DNA of 64,000 bases from JAIXWP01 sp965247015 (GCA_965247015.1 CBDFGG010000002.1:1-64000), one strand, 5' to 3'; counted from the stretch's first letter, positions 24,577 to 34,800 are shown. The notes: generated by a model from the sequence alone, not told the origin. Made by a program: numbers and translations.

Positions 24577-25566
24577 TTATTCTTCGATCAACTTGTAAAG
24601 CTCTCCCAAATCAGGTTGAAGAATGATTTCGATACGTCTGTTCTTCGCCTTATCTGTTGCATTAACAGGGTGATATTCACTGCGGCCAGCAGCACTCAAT
24701 ACGGTTGGTTTGATGTTGCTATTTGCAGTCATGATTTTTACTACCTCAGTTGCACGAAGTACGCTCAACTCCCAATTGTCGCGAGGTGCAGTGTTGGATG
24801 AAAGTTTATCAGTATCCGTGTGTCCTTCTACGATAATCTCCATGTCTACTTCGTTTTCGATCGCTTTTGCCAAATCCACCAACGCTTTTTTTCCATTCGG
24901 ATCTACCGTGGTTGAACCAGAAGCGAAAAGCAGTTTAGCTTCCATGCTCACATATACTTTTCCGTCTTGTTCTCTAACAGTAAGGCCTTTGTCTTGGAAG
25001 CCTAGAAGAGCTGCTTGAACCTTAGCGCGGAGTGCTTCTGAAGCAGCAGATTGTGCTTCGAGGAGGTCTTCCAATTCTTTCAATCTTGCTTCACGATCTT
25101 TCAACGCAGCGTTTGCTTTATCAATGTCAGCTTGCTTCTCGTTCAAGTCGGCCTCAAGAGCTTTCAACATATCTTCCTTCTTTTGAAGCACTTCTTGCGT
25201 CTTTGAAAGTTCGCCCGCAAGTTTCTGATTCTCGCCTGTAGCCTGGCTTAGAAGCTCATTGCTCTTTCTTGAAAGGATATCATTTAGCTCGTTGATTTTG
25301 TCATATTGAATTCGCAATTGACGGTATTGACGGCCCATGTCGGCAGTGTCAAGTTTCAATTCTTCGATCTCTTTGTTGCGCAGCTCTAGTTGCGCGGTCA
25401 ATTCTGTTTGTGAAGCAATCAATGATTCGTTTTGCTTTTTCAACTGATCATTCTCCGTCACAAGGCTGTTCTTTCTCGATTCGAGCTCGGTGTATTTGCG
25501 GTGGCTAACACATCCAGTTCCTGAAATAAGAAGAGCGGCTCCTAATAGGGCAATCAATGATTTCAT
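24577..25566 (-). CDS. OmpA-family lipoprotein with long coiled coil
   Basis: 329 aa from ATG 25566, which begins a standard lipoprotein signal (MKSLIALLGAALLISGTGCVSHRKY; Cys19). An upstream frame extension to 25605 lacks this logic. Residues about 25-180 are a continuous coiled coil (Q/E/L/K heptads, e.g. ELRNKEIEELKLDTADMGRQ). Residues about 195-329 are the OmpA/MotB peptidoglycan-binding domain: LLFASGSTTVDPNGKKAL, GHTDTDKLS, NWELSVLRATEVV, NRRIEIILQP. It probably tethers an outer-membrane structure to the cell wall. Confidence 0.88.
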   Translation of the reverse strand: MKSLIALLGAALLISGTGCVSHRKYTELESRKNSLVTENDQLKKQNESLIASQTELTAQLELRNKEIEELKLDTADMGRQYRQLRIQYDKINELNDILSRKSNELLSQATGENQKLAGELSKTQEVLQKKEDMLKALEADLNEKQADIDKANAALKDREARLKELEDLLEAQSAASEALRAKVQAALLGFQDKGLTVREQDGKVYVSMEAKLLFASGSTTVDPNGKKALVDLAKAIENEVDMEIIVEGHTDTDKLSSNTAPRDNWELSVLRATEVVKIMTANSNIKPTVLSAAGRSEYHPVNATDKAKNRRIEIILQPDLGELYKLIEE

Positions 25567-25652
25567 AATCCAAGTATTTTCACAAAGGTGGACTTTTAAT
25601 CTCAAGTAAAAACGGAAAATGGAGGGATGTTTTACACGTCCTTTTGTTAGCG

Positions 25653-26522
25653 TTACTCGCGCAAATAATCAAGTGGATTCACGTGCATACCGTTGAGCCA
25701 AAGCTCGAAATGCAAATGTGGACCTTCGCTGTGGTCGCCACTGTCTCCAATGAAGGCGATGGACTCTCCCGTCTTGACACGGTCGCCTTGTTTTTTCAAT
25801 AAAACAGAGTTATGCTTGTAAACCGACACCAAATTGTTGGCGTGTTGGATTTGTATAATGTTGCCATCTTCACTAGTGAAAGAAGACATCATCACTGTGC
25901 CATCAAGCACTGCACGAACGGGATCATCCTTTGGTGCGATCAAATCGATCCCAAAATGCCCGTCTTTTGGATTGTAGTAGTTAGAAACAGTGCCATTGAC
26001 CGGACGGAACAGTAGAAAACCGCGTTTTTCTTGCTTTTCGTTTTGCTCTACATCCAAGTCATAACGGTCGATTGCACTCAGTTTTTGGCGCATTTCCTCA
26101 TCTACTTCAGAAACCTCATAATTGAGCTGGACCTCCGAAAATTCTTTTTTTCCCGTATCCATCGCGTTTGTGAGGTCTCCACCGCTAAGGATAATCTTTA
26201 AATCGCGCACATAACGTTCATTTTGCTGAGCAACTGCCAATAATGAATCGGCCTGCAATCGCGCAATACGAGCGTCTTCGCGGTAAGAATAGTCGGTGAA
26301 ATCAGGAATGACGTAGGCTTTTAGGGGAGTAAAAGCCACCAAAAGATAAATGAGGGTGCCAAAAACGAGTAGTAATCCCCCAAACATGATGATCAAGTTC
26401 ATGGGCGTCAGCGAATAACTAAACTTTTCTTCAAAAGTCTTTTCATTCAAAACTGTAAGCCTGAAGCGGCTTTTCAGCTTTTTTATCAAACGCTTTCTCT
26501 TATTTACAGGCTGTTTTGCCAT
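25653..26522 (-). CDS. M23-family peptidase (LytM-type), membrane anchored
   Basis: 289 aa from ATG 26522 (MAKQPVNKRKRLIKKLKSRFRL…, typical of the Bacteroidota homologues); an in-frame ATG at 26576 would add 18 residues. A basic cytoplasmic N-terminus is followed by one membrane segment (LIIMFGGLLLVFGTLIYLLVAF, about 42-64), a helical linker and a C-terminal LytM domain with HFGIDL (Zn ligands His and Asp) and HLHFELW (catalytic and ligand His). Zn ligands appear complete, so endopeptidase activity on peptidoglycan cross-links is expected. It lies 86 bp upstream of the OmpA-type gene on the same strand. Confidence 0.9.
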   Translation of the reverse strand: MAKQPVNKRKRLIKKLKSRFRLTVLNEKTFEEKFSYSLTPMNLIIMFGGLLLVFGTLIYLLVAFTPLKAYVIPDFTDYSYREDARIARLQADSLLAVAQQNERYVRDLKIILSGGDLTNAMDTGKKEFSEVQLNYEVSEVDEEMRQKLSAIDRYDLDVEQNEKQEKRGFLLFRPVNGTVSNYYNPKDGHFGIDLIAPKDDPVRAVLDGTVMMSSFTSEDGNIIQIQHANNLVSVYKHNSVLLKKQGDRVKTGESIAFIGDSGDHSEGPHLHFELWLNGMHVNPLDYLRE

Positions 26523-26606
26523 TCTTTCATCACGGATTCGGTTTTGCAAATAAATGAAAGTATTGCCAATGCTCAATTATTTTAGCAAATAGCGGCAAAA
26601 ATCAAA

Positions 26607-26614
26607 TATTTTTG
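26607..26614 (+). promoter_or_regulatory. TAnnTTTG -7 box for sprE
   Basis: TATTTTTG lies 62 nt upstream of the GTG start at 26677, in the divergent gap with the M23 peptidase gene. Confidence 0.5.
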
Positions 26615-26676
26615 CAACTTAGCCGTTAGTGGGCGGGCCTTGAAAATAGTACCCCTACCAAAATCATTTTTATCCT

Positions 26677-29343
26677 GTGAGAAGAAGCCATCTTAAAAAT
26701 TTCATTTTCTGCTGCCTGCTGCTGGTTGTTATCTCATGCAGTACCCAAAAGGATGGGTTCACATATCGCGTTTATCACAACGTTACTGCGCATTACAATG
26801 GATACTTCAATGCTGAAGAAAGTATCAAGGCAGGATTGAAGAAAGTAAACCTTGCTTACAAGCCAGACTACGATAATATCCTGCCGATTTTTGTGAACGG
26901 AACCGATGAAATCTCTAAGACGATTTATCCAGAAATGGAACGTGCTATCGAGAAGAGCGAAAAGGTCATCAATCGCCACACGCTTAAGAAAGAAGCAGAC
27001 AAGAAAAAGAAGAGACCTGTTTTCAATAAATACATTGATGAAAACTACATGGTCATTGGTAAGTCTTATTTCTACAAAAGAAATTTCCTTAAAGCAGAGC
27101 AAGTTTTCAAATATGTGAATGGCAAGTATCAAGACAAGGATACACAGCTCGGAAGCGCCACATGGCTTGCTCGTGCATTGATAGAACAAGGTGAGTACTC
27201 AAGAGCAACACAAGCACTAAAGCGTGCTGAGCCAAAAGCGGACAACGACGAAAAGCTCATTTCTGAGTATCATATGGCCATGGCCGACATTTTTCTTCAT
27301 CAAGAAAATCTGGAAGAAGCAGCGAAGAGCATGGAAACGTCGCTGATGTACATCAAGAAAAAAAGAAACAAGGCTCGTCCGCACTTCATCTTAGCTCAGA
27401 TGTATCAGGCAATGAACAAAAGTTCAGAAGCCATTACGAACTATGAGGCCGTGCTCAAGTCGCATCCTGTTTATGAACTTGAGTTTTATGCGAAAATCAA
27501 TAAAGCTCTTTCATTCAGCAGAAGAGGAGGAAATTCTGAAGGCATCAAGAAAGAATTGATGAAGATGCTCAAGGATGAAAAAAACATTTCTTACCGCGAT
27601 CAAATCTATTACGCATTGGGAGACCTTGCTCTTGAAGAGCAAGACAGACCAATGGCGATTTACTATTTCGAGCAATCGAATCTGGTAAACGTGGATAATA
27701 AAAAACAAAAGGCTAAGACTTTCTTGAAGCTTGCCGATTTGTATTTCGACCAACGTCAGTATGTGAATGCACAAGTGAATTACGACAGCACGCAGATCAA
27801 TATGGATGAGAAGCATCCTCGTTACAGAGAAGTAAAAGCGCGCGCGGAAAGTTTGACGGAATTGGTAGGCTACCTCAACACGATTGAATTAAACGACAGC
27901 GTGAACAAGTTGTGCTCTATGAGTGAGGCCGATTTGGAACGTGCTTTAAGAAAGGCCGTGAAAGATGCGGAACAACAAGCCGAGGAACGCCGAAGAAAGG
28001 ACGAGGAATTAGCAGCAAAACAGCAAGACAATGCGGTGGCTTCTATCAATGGAAGCTTCTGGGCATACAATGAAAATCTCCGTGACAAAGGATTACAAAA
28101 CTTTACCGACTACTGGGGTGACCGCCCATTGAAAGACAACTGGCGCCTACAATCACGCTTGAATGGCTCATTTGGCGCGGAGGATGAATCTGTTGTTGCA
28201 GAAGATACTACTAGCACGCAAGTGGCAGTGCAAGAAGATAAGTATAAAGTCCCAACGATTGATGAGTTGAGAGCAAATCTCCCATGCGGTGATGAAGCAA
28301 AACTCAAAGATTCTCAACTTTCATTGTCGGAAGCCTATTATCGCGCGGGTGTTTTGTACAAGGAAAATCTAGACGACTTCGATAATGCTACTGATATCTG
28401 GGAGCAGCAGATTTTAAATATGGAGGAAAGTGATTTCCATCCTATGACTCACTATCAATTGTATCGCACTTGGCTTTATAAGGAGCAATTAGCAGGATAT
28501 AAGAGCAATCCTTTCTGTACAACTTGTTCGTCTGTTTATTGGGGAAATGAAATCAAGTCGCGTTATCCCGATTCGGAATGGGCGCGACTCATCGACAATC
28601 CAGAGTATTTGGATCAAAAAGATGTGAAGGATAAAGAAGAGCTAAAGGCTTATGAATTGGTGTATGAAATGTACACCCGCCGAATGTACATCGACGCTAT
28701 GGGCGAGTGTAATAAAGTGATAGAGACACAGCCGGAGAATCATTTGATATGTAAATACAAACTGCTTCGTGCGATCTGTATTGGCTACTCTGACGCGGCA
28801 TTGGGAATTAAGGAAAATGTGGTGAAAGAACTCAATGATGTAAAAGCAGATTGTCCAAATACAGAAGAGGCTGCACGAGCTGATGAAATTTTGAAGGGAA
28901 TCAACAAAGAAGTTGGATTGCCAGTAGTGGAAAATACACCAGAGCCAAAAGATCCAGAGGCACCAAAGGTGAATGTGGGATCTTACAAATTTGATGAATC
29001 AGCTGAGCATTATTTAGCTGTTCTGTTGCCCGTTCAGGGAACAAATATTACTCAGACGAAAACACAAGTGAGTGATTACAACCTCGCGAATTGGGCGTCT
29101 AGCGCACTGAAGGTGACGAATAACTTATTAGATAAGGATCATCACATTGTATTGGTAAAACCATTCCAAGGAATGGCTGCCGCTGCGGATTACAAATCGG
29201 CATTCACGACAGATCAAACTACTTTGAAGGATTTAAATGCTGCAGGATATGACGTGTTTTTGATTTCAAAAGCGAATTACATTACGCTTTTCAAATCGAA
29301 AGCAATTGATGATTACCTGCAATTTTTTAAAGACAATTATTAA
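26677..29343 (+). CDS. sprE: T9SS/gliding lipoprotein SprE (PorW-type TPR protein)
   Basis: 888 aa with a GTG start. Lipobox LLVVISCSTQKDG (Cys22), then FTYRVYHNVTAHYNGYFNAEESIKAGLKKVN, diagnostic of SprE/PorW. Tetratricopeptide-type helices fill residues about 120-480 (ERAIEKSEKVINRHTLKKEADK, LARALIEQGEYSRATQALKRAEP, LGDLALEEQDRPMAIYYFEQ) and 560-760. SprE is required for gliding and for protein export by the type IX secretion system in F. johnsoniae, and PorW has the same role in Porphyromonas. Its presence agrees with the many T9SS cargo proteins in this window. It is followed 2 bp later by the bactofilin gene. Confidence 0.88.
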   Translation: MRRSHLKNFIFCCLLLVVISCSTQKDGFTYRVYHNVTAHYNGYFNAEESIKAGLKKVNLAYKPDYDNILPIFVNGTDEISKTIYPEMERAIEKSEKVINRHTLKKEADKKKKRPVFNKYIDENYMVIGKSYFYKRNFLKAEQVFKYVNGKYQDKDTQLGSATWLARALIEQGEYSRATQALKRAEPKADNDEKLISEYHMAMADIFLHQENLEEAAKSMETSLMYIKKKRNKARPHFILAQMYQAMNKSSEAITNYEAVLKSHPVYELEFYAKINKALSFSRRGGNSEGIKKELMKMLKDEKNISYRDQIYYALGDLALEEQDRPMAIYYFEQSNLVNVDNKKQKAKTFLKLADLYFDQRQYVNAQVNYDSTQINMDEKHPRYREVKARAESLTELVGYLNTIELNDSVNKLCSMSEADLERALRKAVKDAEQQAEERRRKDEELAAKQQDNAVASINGSFWAYNENLRDKGLQNFTDYWGDRPLKDNWRLQSRLNGSFGAEDESVVAEDTTSTQVAVQEDKYKVPTIDELRANLPCGDEAKLKDSQLSLSEAYYRAGVLYKENLDDFDNATDIWEQQILNMEESDFHPMTHYQLYRTWLYKEQLAGYKSNPFCTTCSSVYWGNEIKSRYPDSEWARLIDNPEYLDQKDVKDKEELKAYELVYEMYTRRMYIDAMGECNKVIETQPENHLICKYKLLRAICIGYSDAALGIKENVVKELNDVKADCPNTEEAARADEILKGINKEVGLPVVENTPEPKDPEAPKVNVGSYKFDESAEHYLAVLLPVQGTNITQTKTQVSDYNLANWASSALKVTNNLLDKDHHIVLVKPFQGMAAAADYKSAFTTDQTTLKDLNAAGYDVFLISKANYITLFKSKAIDDYLQFFKDNY

Positions 29344-29345
29344 TC

Positions 29346-29762
29346 ATGTTTTCAAAAAACAAGATCATGGCAAGAGCACAAGAAACCGCGCCAGATATGG
29401 CGATCAATCGCATCGTAGAAGGAACTTCTATCGAAGGTGAAATCCGTTGCGAATCGAATATCCGTATCGACGGTGTATTCATCGGAAACCTTACTACAAA
29501 GGGCCGTTTGGTGATTGGACCTGCTGGGAAAATTGAAGGTACTATTCAATGTCAGAATGCAGAAGTAGAAGGTGTGGTAAAAGGAAAAATTTCCGTACAA
29601 CAACTTCTTTCTTTGAAAGGAACAGCGAAAGTAGAAGGTGATATTTTCACAGATAAATTGAGCATCGAGCCAGGCGCAACGTTTACCGGAGCATGCAATA
29701 TGGGTGCTAAGGTGAAGGACATCAAGAAAGAAGATGCTCGCTTGGCGGTAGAAGCGGTGTAA
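29346..29762 (+). CDS. Bactofilin-type cytoskeletal protein
   Basis: 138 aa. The core (residues about 20-120) is the right-handed beta-helix of DUF583/bactofilins, with short hydrophobic repeats: NRIVEGTSIEGEIRCESNIRIDGVFIGNLTTKGRLVIGPAGKIEGTI, AEVEGVVKGKISVQQLLSLKGTAKVEGDI. Bactofilins polymerise without nucleotide and position cell-wall or envelope machines. The stop codon overlaps the next ATG by 1 bp. A second start (MARAQETAPD, 29367) is also plausible. Confidence 0.93.
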   Translation: MFSKNKIMARAQETAPDMAINRIVEGTSIEGEIRCESNIRIDGVFIGNLTTKGRLVIGPAGKIEGTIQCQNAEVEGVVKGKISVQQLLSLKGTAKVEGDIFTDKLSIEPGATFTGACNMGAKVKDIKKEDARLAVEAV

Positions 29763-29953
29763 TGAAAAATAGTTTTCTTCGATACTCCGGAATGGCAACG
29801 CAAATGGCCATTACCATCGTCCTCGGTGTGTTCCTCGGTAGATGGCTCGATGAACAATCGGGAGGAGAGTCGAAAGTTTGGACACTTACTTTGTCCATTT
29901 TTAGCGTAGTGGCAGCTATGTATTTTGCCATTAAAGATTTGATGAAAAAATGA
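29762..29953 (+). CDS. AtpZ/AtpI-family F0F1 accessory protein
   Basis: 63 aa, two membrane segments. RYSGMATQMAITIVLGVFLGRWLDEQ, then WTLTLSIFSVVAAMYFAIKDLMKK, is the AtpZ/AtpI pattern. These proteins assist c-ring assembly or ion supply of the F-type ATPase. It overlaps the bactofilin stop and the next gene start. In many Bacteroidota atpB follows two genes downstream, but no ATP synthase gene is found here. Confidence 0.82.
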   Translation: MKNSFLRYSGMATQMAITIVLGVFLGRWLDEQSGGESKVWTLTLSIFSVVAAMYFAIKDLMKK

Positions 29954-30315
29954 TTTCAAAAGCGTTTGTTTGGTGGCTAATTATCGCCACAATTCTTCTT
30001 CTCGGTGGTTTCTACGGTGTGAGCCTTGTGACACATATTCCAGTAGTTCTTTACATTGCAACAATCGCTTTTTCTGTGATGACTTTTCTTTTATACAAGA
30101 ATATTCTTCAAGCCAATGAGAAAAGTCCTCGTCGATTTGTAACGGCATTTATGGCATCTGTAACCGTAAAACTTTTAGTGACTGCTTCATTCCTTGGAAT
30201 CTATATTTATTTCAATAAAGAACAGAAGGTTCCTGTAGCCCTAGGTATGATGGTAGTCTATGTGGTTAACCTCATTGTACTTGTTAGAAACTTAACAAAT
30301 AAAGTTTCAAGTTAA
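29950..30315 (+). CDS. Small membrane protein linked to atpZ
   Basis: 121 aa with four hydrophobic segments (about residues 5-25, 30-50, 70-90, 97-115), overlapping atpZ by ATGA. Position and topology suggest an ATP synthase I-chain-like protein, but no family motif is clear. The ATP synthase subunits expected next are absent, and an unrelated secreted-protein gene begins 117 bp later. Confidence 0.65.
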   Translation: MISKAFVWWLIIATILLLGGFYGVSLVTHIPVVLYIATIAFSVMTFLLYKNILQANEKSPRRFVTAFMASVTVKLLVTASFLGIYIYFNKEQKVPVALGMMVVYVVNLIVLVRNLTNKVSS

Positions 30316-30400
30316 CAAATGACCGGCGCTGGTTTACGATGACGTAACACACGCGGAGTGGTATCATAAAACTCGGTTTTTCTTAGGGATATATTGCAGA

Positions 30401-30429
30401 TGGTTATTTGCACCGCAAGTAAATAACCA
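30401..30429. promoter_or_regulatory. Inverted repeat before the 1455-aa gene
   Basis: tggttattt/aaataacca (9 bp arms, 11-nt spacer) ends 3 nt before ATG 30433. It could be an operator or an RNA hairpin that occludes the start; no -7 box was found with confidence. Confidence 0.4.
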
Positions 30430-30432
30430 CTG

Positions 30433-33400
30433 ATGAAAACACTTTTACACACCCTACTTTTTGCAACATTGCTCTCAGCGAGCACGGCCCAAGCGCAGTC
30501 TGACGCGCTACGTCTACGACCGATTTCAACAACAAAATTGGAAGGCGGATTTGACGAAGGAGCTGCTGAAATTTCAAGCTATAACGAAGGATCAAAAAGA
30601 CTTTTTGTAGTCAATGGTTCAACAAGCAAAATTGATGTATTCAATATCGCTAACCCTGTTGCTCCTGTTCTTCTTTTTTCAATTGATATTTCTGCAATTG
30701 GTGCCGCTGCTAACAGTGTGGTAACATTTGATAATTATGTTGCCGTTGCTATTGAGGCTTTTGTAAAACAAGACAATGGATCGGTTGCAATATTCGACAT
30801 TGATGGTAATTTACTCAACGTACTTGAAGTAGGCGCTTTGCCTGATATGATCGGAATTTCACATGATCATACAAAACTGGTGACTGCTAATGAAGGTGAG
30901 CCAAGTCTTGACTACACGGTAGATCCAGAAGGTTCGATTTCTATAATTGATATTTCAAATGATGTCGCAACACTCACTCAAGATGCTGTAACAAATTTCA
31001 CATTTGAAAACTACAATCATATTCGCCAAAGCTTCGAATTAGAGAATGATAACTGGGCGTTTGCTCCTTCTCCAATGATGTATGATGAAGCTGGTGTTTC
31101 TATTTGGGGACCGGTGTCTTCATTAGGAGGACGCAGTGCTATTCACGGAGAAACATTTTGGGGAATTCAAAACCTGAATGCAGCAAATGTGGAAGGTGGT
31201 GTTCACACCATGACGTTTGATTTCGCTGAATTGGCGGGTCGTCCAGAAGGAACATTGCGTTTGAGATACTTCACCAGCGGACTTGAAGCAGATGATGTAT
31301 TCGGAGTAAAAGTGCTTACACAAGTTGGTCAAGCATGGGAAGAACTTCCATTGATTGCATTGAATGAAATCACCAATGGATGGGCGGAATATGAACTTTC
31401 ATTGGAAGGTAACGCTGGCTTTGCAGCAATTCAAATTGTAGCATCTACAAATGATGCTGATGATATTGCTGGTGTTGAATGGGCCCACATTGATTTCTTG
31501 CACCAGGATGTACGCATCTTCGGTAACAACAGATTATCAGAGGTTAACCAGGATTTGGAACCTGAGTATGCTGCATTTTCTGCAGATGACAATCAAGTAG
31601 TAGTGACATTGCAAGAGAACAATGCATTTGCATTGATTGATCTTTCAACGATGGAATTGACAGGCATTACACCACTCGGATTTAAAGATCATACGCTTGT
31701 ACAAAATGGATTTGACGCAAGTAATACAGATGGTCTTATCAATATCACGGCTTGGCCAGTGAGAGGTATGTACCAACCTGATGCGATTGCATCATTTGAA
31801 TCAAATGGAGAAACATATTACATCACGGCAAACGAAGGAGATGTAAGAGAATATGATACGTATGCAGAGCCAGGGAGAATCTCTTCTCTTACGCTCGATG
31901 CAGAGGCTTTTCCCGCAGGGGCAATTTTGAAATCAAACGCCAATCTTGGAAGATTGAACGTTACAAAATCAAAAGGAGACTATGATTTTGATGGTGATTT
32001 CGAAGAGCTTTTTGCTTTTGGCGCTCGTTCATTTACAATATGGAATAGTGCAGGTGAAAAAGTATATGACAGTGGAAATGCACTAGAGCAAATCACTGCA
32101 TCGCTTGACCCAGCGCACTTCAATAGTACTAACGACGACAATACATCTTTTGATAACAGAAGTGATGACAAAGGTCCAGAGCCTGAAGGAATCGCGACTG
32201 GTGTTATTTATGGAAAAAACTATGCGTTCATCGGTTTGGAAAGAATCGGTGGAGTGATGGTATTTGATATTACAGATCCAAACAACCCTGTATTTGTAAC
32301 GTATGAAAATAATCGTGGTTGGGATGCTGGAGAAGAAACGTTGGAATCATTGGATATGGGTCCTGAGGGATTGTTATTCATTCCTCGCAGCATCAGTCCA
32401 AACGAGCGCGACCTCGTGGTGGTGAGCAATGAAATTAGCGGTACAGTGACCATCTTCCAAGTGGATGTGGATCTTGTAGCGCAAGGTGAAATTGAATTGG
32501 AAACATTTGATCTTTCTGGAACAGAATTGATCGGAACGATAAACGACCTAGAAATCCGCGAAGCTGGCGTGAGTGGAATGTATCATGTGCCAGGCACTAC
32601 CAACGAATTTTATGTAGTAGGTGATCGTGGTCCGAATGCGGATGCAAACAATCATCCGCTAGCAGTTGGAGAAACGAAGGTATTTGTATTCCCAGATTAT
32701 GCTCCAAAGATGCACCGCATGGTAGCAAGCGAAGGGAACTTAACGTTTGTAGAAACGACTCCTATTAAAAGGCCATCGGGTGCAGAATTGAGCGGCCGTC
32801 CGATTCCAGTCGGTGCTGGTAATAGCGGAGAGCTTCCACTAGATCCTTATAACAACATTTTGAATACAGATGAATGGGGATTAGACTCAGAAGGAATAGT
32901 ACTTGGAAATGATGGTTATTTCTGGGTTTGTGATGAATATGGTGCGAATATTTTAAAGCTAGATGCGAATGGTCAAGTAGTGAATCGCTACACGCCGTTC
33001 CCAACACAAGCAGAGGATATCCAAATCGATCCAATGGTAGGAATGCGTAGACCGAATAGAGGTTTTGAAGGAATAGCATGGACGCCAAACGGAAAGATTT
33101 ATGCGATACTTCAGTCTCCAGCCAACAATCCTGATGTGGCTACCGGTAATAACTCACGTCTACACCGCATGATGGAATTGGATCCATTCACGGGAGAGTG
33201 GAGAACCTTCTTGTACGCACACAAACCTCAGATCGGACAGATCAGAGAGCGCGATTGGAAGATTGGAGATTTGGTTGCGATTAATAACAACGAGTTCTTG
33301 TTGTTGGAGCACGCTGAGCGCAATGGCTGGAATTACAAGAACGTGATTAAAATTTCGCTTGAGGGTGCCACAGCTTTAACACAAGAAGATTATAATGGCT

Positions 33401-34800
33401 TGACGCCAGAGCAATTGCTCAATGTGGAGACTGCGATTACAAATGGCATTCAACCAATAGTTGGAGAATTATACTTAGATCTTTTGGAAGCGGGTTGGGA
33501 CACCAATCTAGACAAGCCTGAAGGATTGACGATTATCGATAATACCACCATTGCAGTGATTAACGATAACGACTATGGCATCATTAGCCCAAATGCGGAT
33601 GGTCAGATCGAATCAAACAATAGACCTACTACTTTATTCATGTATCATTTGCCAGAGGCGATGAGCCTAGACTATCAGGATCCATATTGCACAATAGAGC
33701 CACTTTCTTATGTGCAGTGTGCTGAAGAAGTGAATACCATTTTCGCACCAGAGGGATATGAAATGGTAGAGTGGTCGAATGGTGAAGTAGCGCAGAGCAT
33801 TGAAGTAACAGAGAGTGTACAATTGAATGTGCGATTGACCAATGCAGAGCAGTGTGCAACTTATACCACAGCAGATATTACCATCAACCCTGTACCAACG
33901 GTTGCAGCTATCGAGCCTATCGTTCTTTGTGCAGACGAAGTGGAGCTTGTAATCGTAACAGAAGATGTTCAGAATACAACATGGTCTAACGGAGATCTTG
34001 GAAACACTATTCTTGTAGATGCGACCGAATATTCATTCGGTTTGACAGAATTGGTTGCGACATTTGAAAATGAATTTGGATGTGTGAACACAAGTTCTAC
34101 TAGTGTAGAAGTTGTAGACTTCCCATCATCAACACTTCCATCATTCGTGGAAGTATGCTCTGGAGATTTTGCAACGCTTAGCACCGGTAATGAGATGGAT
34201 GCGCATGTTTGGTCAACGGAAGCGATGACTAGCAGCATTGAGGTCACTCAAGAAGGAGAGTATTTTGTAACCGTGACAAACGCAGCAGGATGTCAGACGA
34301 CCTCATCCACATATGTGAATGTAGCGGCGTTGCCATTAGTGACCTTGGGTCCTGATCAGGAGATTTGTGAGGGTGAGAGCACAGTATTGTTTGTGGGTAA
34401 TTATGAAGAGATACTTTGGAGCACTGGGGAGACCTCTTCAAGCATCGAAATCAGCGAGCCAGGAACTTATTCAGTAGCAATCCAAGATTCAAAGGGTTGT
34501 GAAGCAACAGATGAGGTGGTTGTTACCGAGGAAATCTGTGTAGGACTTCAAGAGTTGAAAGGTGATATTGGATTCACAGTATATCCAAATCCAATAGTAG
34601 AAAATCTTGAAATCGGCAATCAGAAAGGAGAAACCATGTATATCGAGTTGTTTGATTTGTCAGGAAAGCTAATGATGAGAAGCCTTGCGAGTACCAACCG
34701 TACCCACACTTTGAGTATGACAGGTTATTCAGCGGGGATGTATATTCTGAAGATATACGGTGAAGACCGCGTGGTGTCTAGAAAAATCGAGAAGATATAG
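30433..34800 (+). CDS. Secreted choice-of-anchor-I / phytase-like esterase protein, T9SS sorted
   Basis: 1455 aa with a signal peptide (ends ASTAQAQS). Residues about 25-670 match the choice-of-anchor-I propeller (LEGGFDEGAAEISSYNEGSKRLFVVNG, ANEGEPSLDYTVDPEGSISIIDIS, YITANEGDVREYDTYAEPGRI), interrupted at about 190-360 by a jelly-roll-like insert. Residues about 680-1070 match the 'esterase-like activity of phytase' domain (GVSGMYHVPGTTNEFYVVGDRGPNA, NRGFEGIAWTPNGKIYAI, NKPEG-type loop DKPEGLTIIDN). Residues about 1080-1370 are short Cys-pair Ig-like repeats. Type-A T9SS tail from about 1379 (FTVYPNPIVEN). A phosphatase or phosphodiesterase role is plausible for these propellers but not shown. 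Confidence 0.82.
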   Translation: MKTLLHTLLFATLLSASTAQAQSDALRLRPISTTKLEGGFDEGAAEISSYNEGSKRLFVVNGSTSKIDVFNIANPVAPVLLFSIDISAIGAAANSVVTFDNYVAVAIEAFVKQDNGSVAIFDIDGNLLNVLEVGALPDMIGISHDHTKLVTANEGEPSLDYTVDPEGSISIIDISNDVATLTQDAVTNFTFENYNHIRQSFELENDNWAFAPSPMMYDEAGVSIWGPVSSLGGRSAIHGETFWGIQNLNAANVEGGVHTMTFDFAELAGRPEGTLRLRYFTSGLEADDVFGVKVLTQVGQAWEELPLIALNEITNGWAEYELSLEGNAGFAAIQIVASTNDADDIAGVEWAHIDFLHQDVRIFGNNRLSEVNQDLEPEYAAFSADDNQVVVTLQENNAFALIDLSTMELTGITPLGFKDHTLVQNGFDASNTDGLINITAWPVRGMYQPDAIASFESNGETYYITANEGDVREYDTYAEPGRISSLTLDAEAFPAGAILKSNANLGRLNVTKSKGDYDFDGDFEELFAFGARSFTIWNSAGEKVYDSGNALEQITASLDPAHFNSTNDDNTSFDNRSDDKGPEPEGIATGVIYGKNYAFIGLERIGGVMVFDITDPNNPVFVTYENNRGWDAGEETLESLDMGPEGLLFIPRSISPNERDLVVVSNEISGTVTIFQVDVDLVAQGEIELETFDLSGTELIGTINDLEIREAGVSGMYHVPGTTNEFYVVGDRGPNADANNHPLAVGETKVFVFPDYAPKMHRMVASEGNLTFVETTPIKRPSGAELSGRPIPVGAGNSGELPLDPYNNILNTDEWGLDSEGIVLGNDGYFWVCDEYGANILKLDANGQVVNRYTPFPTQAEDIQIDPMVGMRRPNRGFEGIAWTPNGKIYAILQSPANNPDVATGNNSRLHRMMELDPFTGEWRTFLYAHKPQIGQIRERDWKIGDLVAINNNEFLLLEHAERNGWNYKNVIKISLEGATALTQEDYNGLTPEQLLNVETAITNGIQPIVGELYLDLLEAGWDTNLDKPEGLTIIDNTTIAVINDNDYGIISPNADGQIESNNRPTTLFMYHLPEAMSLDYQDPYCTIEPLSYVQCAEEVNTIFAPEGYEMVEWSNGEVAQSIEVTESVQLNVRLTNAEQCATYTTADITINPVPTVAAIEPIVLCADEVELVIVTEDVQNTTWSNGDLGNTILVDATEYSFGLTELVATFENEFGCVNTSSTSVEVVDFPSSTLPSFVEVCSGDFATLSTGNEMDAHVWSTEAMTSSIEVTQEGEYFVTVTNAAGCQTTSSTYVNVAALPLVTLGPDQEICEGESTVLFVGNYEEILWSTGETSSSIEISEPGTYSVAIQDSKGCEATDEVVVTEEICVGLQELKGDIGFTVYPNPIVENLEIGNQKGETMYIELFDLSGKLMMRSLASTNRTHTLSMTGYSAGMYILKIYGEDRVVSRKIEKI

